A stretch of DNA of 64,000 bases, from the NCBI RefSeq assembly GCF_018531465.1, contig NZ_JAHDTF010000004.1, positions 372,001 through 436,000 of the forward strand, given 5' to 3'. Both the position numbers and the translations under genes were made by a program. The notes under the pieces are model-generated. The model was not told the DNA's origin, did no database searches, and saw only the letters and a program-made list of their open reading frames with translations. How positions within the stretch are numbered: position 1 is the stretch's first letter; each line of letters begins with the position of its first letter. Positions 62,029-64,000 of this stretch are shown here, one piece after another. Origin of the DNA: Sphaerisporangium fuscum. GTDB lineage: Bacteria > Actinomycetota > Actinomycetes > Streptosporangiales > Streptosporangiaceae.

Positions 62029-62459
62029 GGCGGACCTTCACGCCATCCCGAGCGGCGGCGCACCCACCCCCGGGCCGCTCGGGCGCCGTAGGCCCCGGCC
62101 GCGCACGACGGCGGCGGCTGACGGCGCACCCGGACCGACGGGCGGGGGCGGGAGCGTCCACCACGCTCCCGCCCCCGCCCGCTTCCGTCAGCCGGTCGGC
62201 GTCTTCCACGTTGGACGACCGGCCGTACGCCTCCTCGTCCGGGCCGTCGTAGGTCTCGGCCCACCACAGGTGGTGGTTCCGGTTCTCGTGGTGCCGGCCT
62301 CGGCTTCCCGCTGACCGAGGTCGACAACCGTCGCCGTCCAGGACGCGGCGATCACCACGGTGGAGGGCCTGGGCGGCGACGACGATGGCGACGCTCGACG
62401 GCGCCGGACGTCCGCATGAGGACGCCGGCCGCCCTCGGCGACCGGCGTGCGTGCGCGAC
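62029..62459. other. 430 bases without a supported gene
   Basis: No good start with family signature on either strand. One minus frame reads HHENRNHHLWWAETYDGP but without a start and turns into noise, so it may be a decayed remnant. Low-complexity CCCGCCCCCG around 62165-62185. Confidence 0.4.
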
Positions 62460-63458
62460 TCAGCGGCGGACGGCGCGGACGGCCAGTGTCGCCGCGGCGG
62501 CCCCGGCCAGGCCGGCGGCGACGAGGCCCCGGTTCTGCGACAGCCACACCTGGAGGCTGCGGTTCTTGGATCGCCGGTCGAAGCTGCCGTGGGCGCCGTA
62601 GTCGCGGTTCTCGTCGGCCGGTTCCCACAGGTTGGCCACCCTGGTGGGCTGCTTCTCGCTGGTCTGCTGCGACTTGACGCCGGTCCGGCCGAGATAACGG
62701 TCGATCAGCCCGGGGACGATCCGCTCGCCGACGATCGTCGCCGCGGTGCTGCCGCCGACCCAGTACTCCCGTCGCGAGGGGTGCTCGGCGGCGTACACGA
62801 TGGCCTGCGCGGCGACCTCCGGCTGGAAGATCGGTGGTACGGGCTGCGGGTGCCGGCGCAGCCGGGAGAGCACCCAGTCGAACTGCGGGGTGTTCACCGC
62901 CGGGAGCTGCACCATCGTGATCTTCACGTCGCTGTGGTCGTGGAGGAGCTCCGTGCGCACAGACTCGGTGAAGCCCTTGATGGCGTGCTTGGCGCCGCAG
63001 TACGCCGACTGCAGGGGGATGCCGCGGTAGGCCAGGGCCGAGCCGGTCTGCACGATCACGCCCTGGTTCCTGGCGCGCATGCGGCGCAGTGCCGCCCGGG
63101 TGCCCCAGACGTAGCCGAGATACGTGACCGCCGTCGTCCGCTCGAACTCCTCCGGCTCGACCTCGGTGAAGGGCGCGAACACCGACGAGAACGCCACGTT
63201 GATCCAGACGTCGATGGGCCCGAGTTCCTTCTCGATGCTCTCGGCCGCCGCCTCGACCTGCTCGTGGTCGGCGACGTCGGCGGGGAACACCTTGGCGGTG
63301 CCGCCCTCGGCGCCGACCTCGGTGGCCGCGGTCGCGAGGCCGGTCTCACCCCGCGCGATGAGCGCGACCTTCGCGCCCTTCTCGCCCAGGATCCGGACGA
63401 CCGCGCGGCCCACGCCGCCGCTGGCGCCGGTGACGACCACCACCTTGTCCTTCAACAT
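62460..63458 (-). CDS. Short-chain dehydrogenase/reductase with C-terminal membrane tail
   Basis: 332 residues from ATG 63458. TGASGGVG cofactor motif, catalytic YCGAK and WINVAF instead of the common NNAG. Long C-terminal extension ends in a hydrophobic helix (GLVAAGLAGAAAATLAVRAVRR), probably anchoring the enzyme in the membrane. Precedes no partner on its strand. Found in stress-type clusters. Confidence 0.88.
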   Translation of the reverse strand: MLKDKVVVVTGASGGVGRAVVRILGEKGAKVALIARGETGLATAATEVGAEGGTAKVFPADVADHEQVEAAAESIEKELGPIDVWINVAFSSVFAPFTEVEPEEFERTTAVTYLGYVWGTRAALRRMRARNQGVIVQTGSALAYRGIPLQSAYCGAKHAIKGFTESVRTELLHDHSDVKITMVQLPAVNTPQFDWVLSRLRRHPQPVPPIFQPEVAAQAIVYAAEHPSRREYWVGGSTAATIVGERIVPGLIDRYLGRTGVKSQQTSEKQPTRVANLWEPADENRDYGAHGSFDRRSKNRSLQVWLSQNRGLVAAGLAGAAAATLAVRAVRR

Positions 63459-63470
63459 GTCGGCTCCCTC

Positions 63471-63728
63471 TCACCCTGTGGACCGTGGTCCGCGGCCGAG
63501 GCGGCGCTGCCGGCGGACGGCGAACAGTACGTCGATCACGGCGATCACGGCGATCACGGCCAGCACCGCCGTCAGCACGTAGGCCTTGACGATCAGCGTC
63601 AGGACGCCCACCGCCACCGCGAAGAAGATGACGAACGACGCCAGGCGGATGTGGATGACGTCACGGGGCGTCGCCTGGACCATGGGCTTGCCAGTCTCGG
63701 ACCGCTGTTCCGGAGTCTCGTACATCAT
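63471..63728 (-). CDS. Small membrane protein (DUF6343-like)
   Basis: 85 residues from ATG 63728 (GGGGGG upstream; ATG 63725 also possible). Two helices (SFVIFFAVAVGVLTLIV and AVLAVIAVIAVIDVLFAV) and a basic tail RRQRRLGRGP. Resembles DUF6343. GGGTAT upstream on the minus strand (about 63750-63755) is like a SigB-type -10. It is 12 bases before the SDR gene, so both may be cotranscribed. Confidence 0.65.
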   Translation of the reverse strand: MMYETPEQRSETGKPMVQATPRDVIHIRLASFVIFFAVAVGVLTLIVKAYVLTAVLAVIAVIAVIDVLFAVRRQRRLGRGPRSTG

Positions 63729-63874
63729 CGGCCCCCCTTTCCGGTGAACATTCCCCATACCCGACAAATCCGACGTCATGTGCGCTCCGTATGCTCGATG
63801 GGACAAAGTGGCAGTCCCCTTCCGCCGGTGAAGCGGCTTCCCTTGCAGCTACCGTCGACAGGCCTCCCCAAACC

Positions 63875-64000
63875 TCACCGCCGGCCGGACGGGGCCGTGG
63901 AGCAGACCGGGACGGAGAGCACCTCGCGCCCCGCGGCCACGACCTCCTCCACGCTCACCGCCCCGCGGTCGGCGCCCCTGGCCAGCACCCGGTGCCAGGG
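63875..64000 (-). CDS. C-terminal part of an unidentified protein (cut by window end)
   Basis: 41 codons before a TGA at 63875-63877, reading PWHRVLARGADRGAVSVEEV...REVLSVPVCSTAPSGRR. The frame is open to the window edge and has normal coding composition. I do not recognise the family; it might equally be noise. Confidence 0.45.
   Translation of the reverse strand, partial: PWHRVLARGADRGAVSVEEVVAAGREVLSVPVCSTAPSGRR

Overview
The window is chromosomal DNA of a high-GC filamentous actinomycete. The gene families point to a Streptosporangiales-type genome (Nonomuraea, Microbispora and similar genera); that placement is inference. Supporting signs are GTG/TTG starts, several probable leaderless genes, an XRE/DUF397/anti-sigma ATPase module, a SARP-NACHT regulator, a P450-ferredoxin pair, a PptH-PptT pair and many one-gene regulators beside small enzymes. 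There is no phage, insertion sequence or CRISPR array. About 66 genes, one tRNA and one pseudogene are supported.

0-10 kb: a c-di-AMP riboswitch leads into a secreted double-psi-barrel protein, then tRNA-Lys(CTT), an exporter, a P450/ferredoxin operon, an MBL-fold hydrolase, an XRE-cupin regulator divergent from azlCD, an esterase/MazG-like pair and a GAF protein. 10-20 kb: a decayed histidine kinase, small membrane and secreted proteins, a TetR-controlled SDR pair, and a PucR / MHS symporter / amidohydrolase catabolic module with a perfect 12-bp operator palindrome. 20-28 kb: Ada-AlkA repair regulator, a MarR/MFS/SDR module, a PEP-mutase-family enzyme, a GlxA-type regulator and hydrolases.

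28-32 kb looks accessory: AT-richer XRE/DUF397/ATPase genes followed by a DUF433-DUF5615 toxin-antitoxin pair. 32-41 kb: ArsR/MFS, an SDR, a large SARP regulator and an FAD monooxygenase. Arrays of the heptamer GCGGTGA at 11-bp spacing precede both the SDR and the monooxygenase, the architecture expected of SARP binding sites. 41-45 kb: PptT with its counter-enzyme PptH, ABC-F and NlpC/P60.

45.7-55 kb is the carbohydrate region. A membrane Ser/Thr kinase carries an extracytoplasmic GH6 cellulase-like domain in which the expected general-acid and candidate base positions are substituted, suggesting a carbohydrate-sensing receptor kinase built from a dead glycosidase. Beside it lie a binding-protein-dependent sugar importer, a LacI regulator with two TGTTTACG-type operators, and a GH42 beta-galactosidase. 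55-64 kb: MBL hydrolase, membrane proteins, a two-component system, a Thr/Pro-repeat surface protein, and a run of small stress-type proteins (DUF6458, ChaB/Rho-N, an 11-mer LEA-like repeat protein, DUF4235, an SDR with a membrane tail, and a DUF6343-like protein). The best leads are the kinase-GH6 receptor, the SARP heptamer arrays, and the LEA-like protein with its neighbours.
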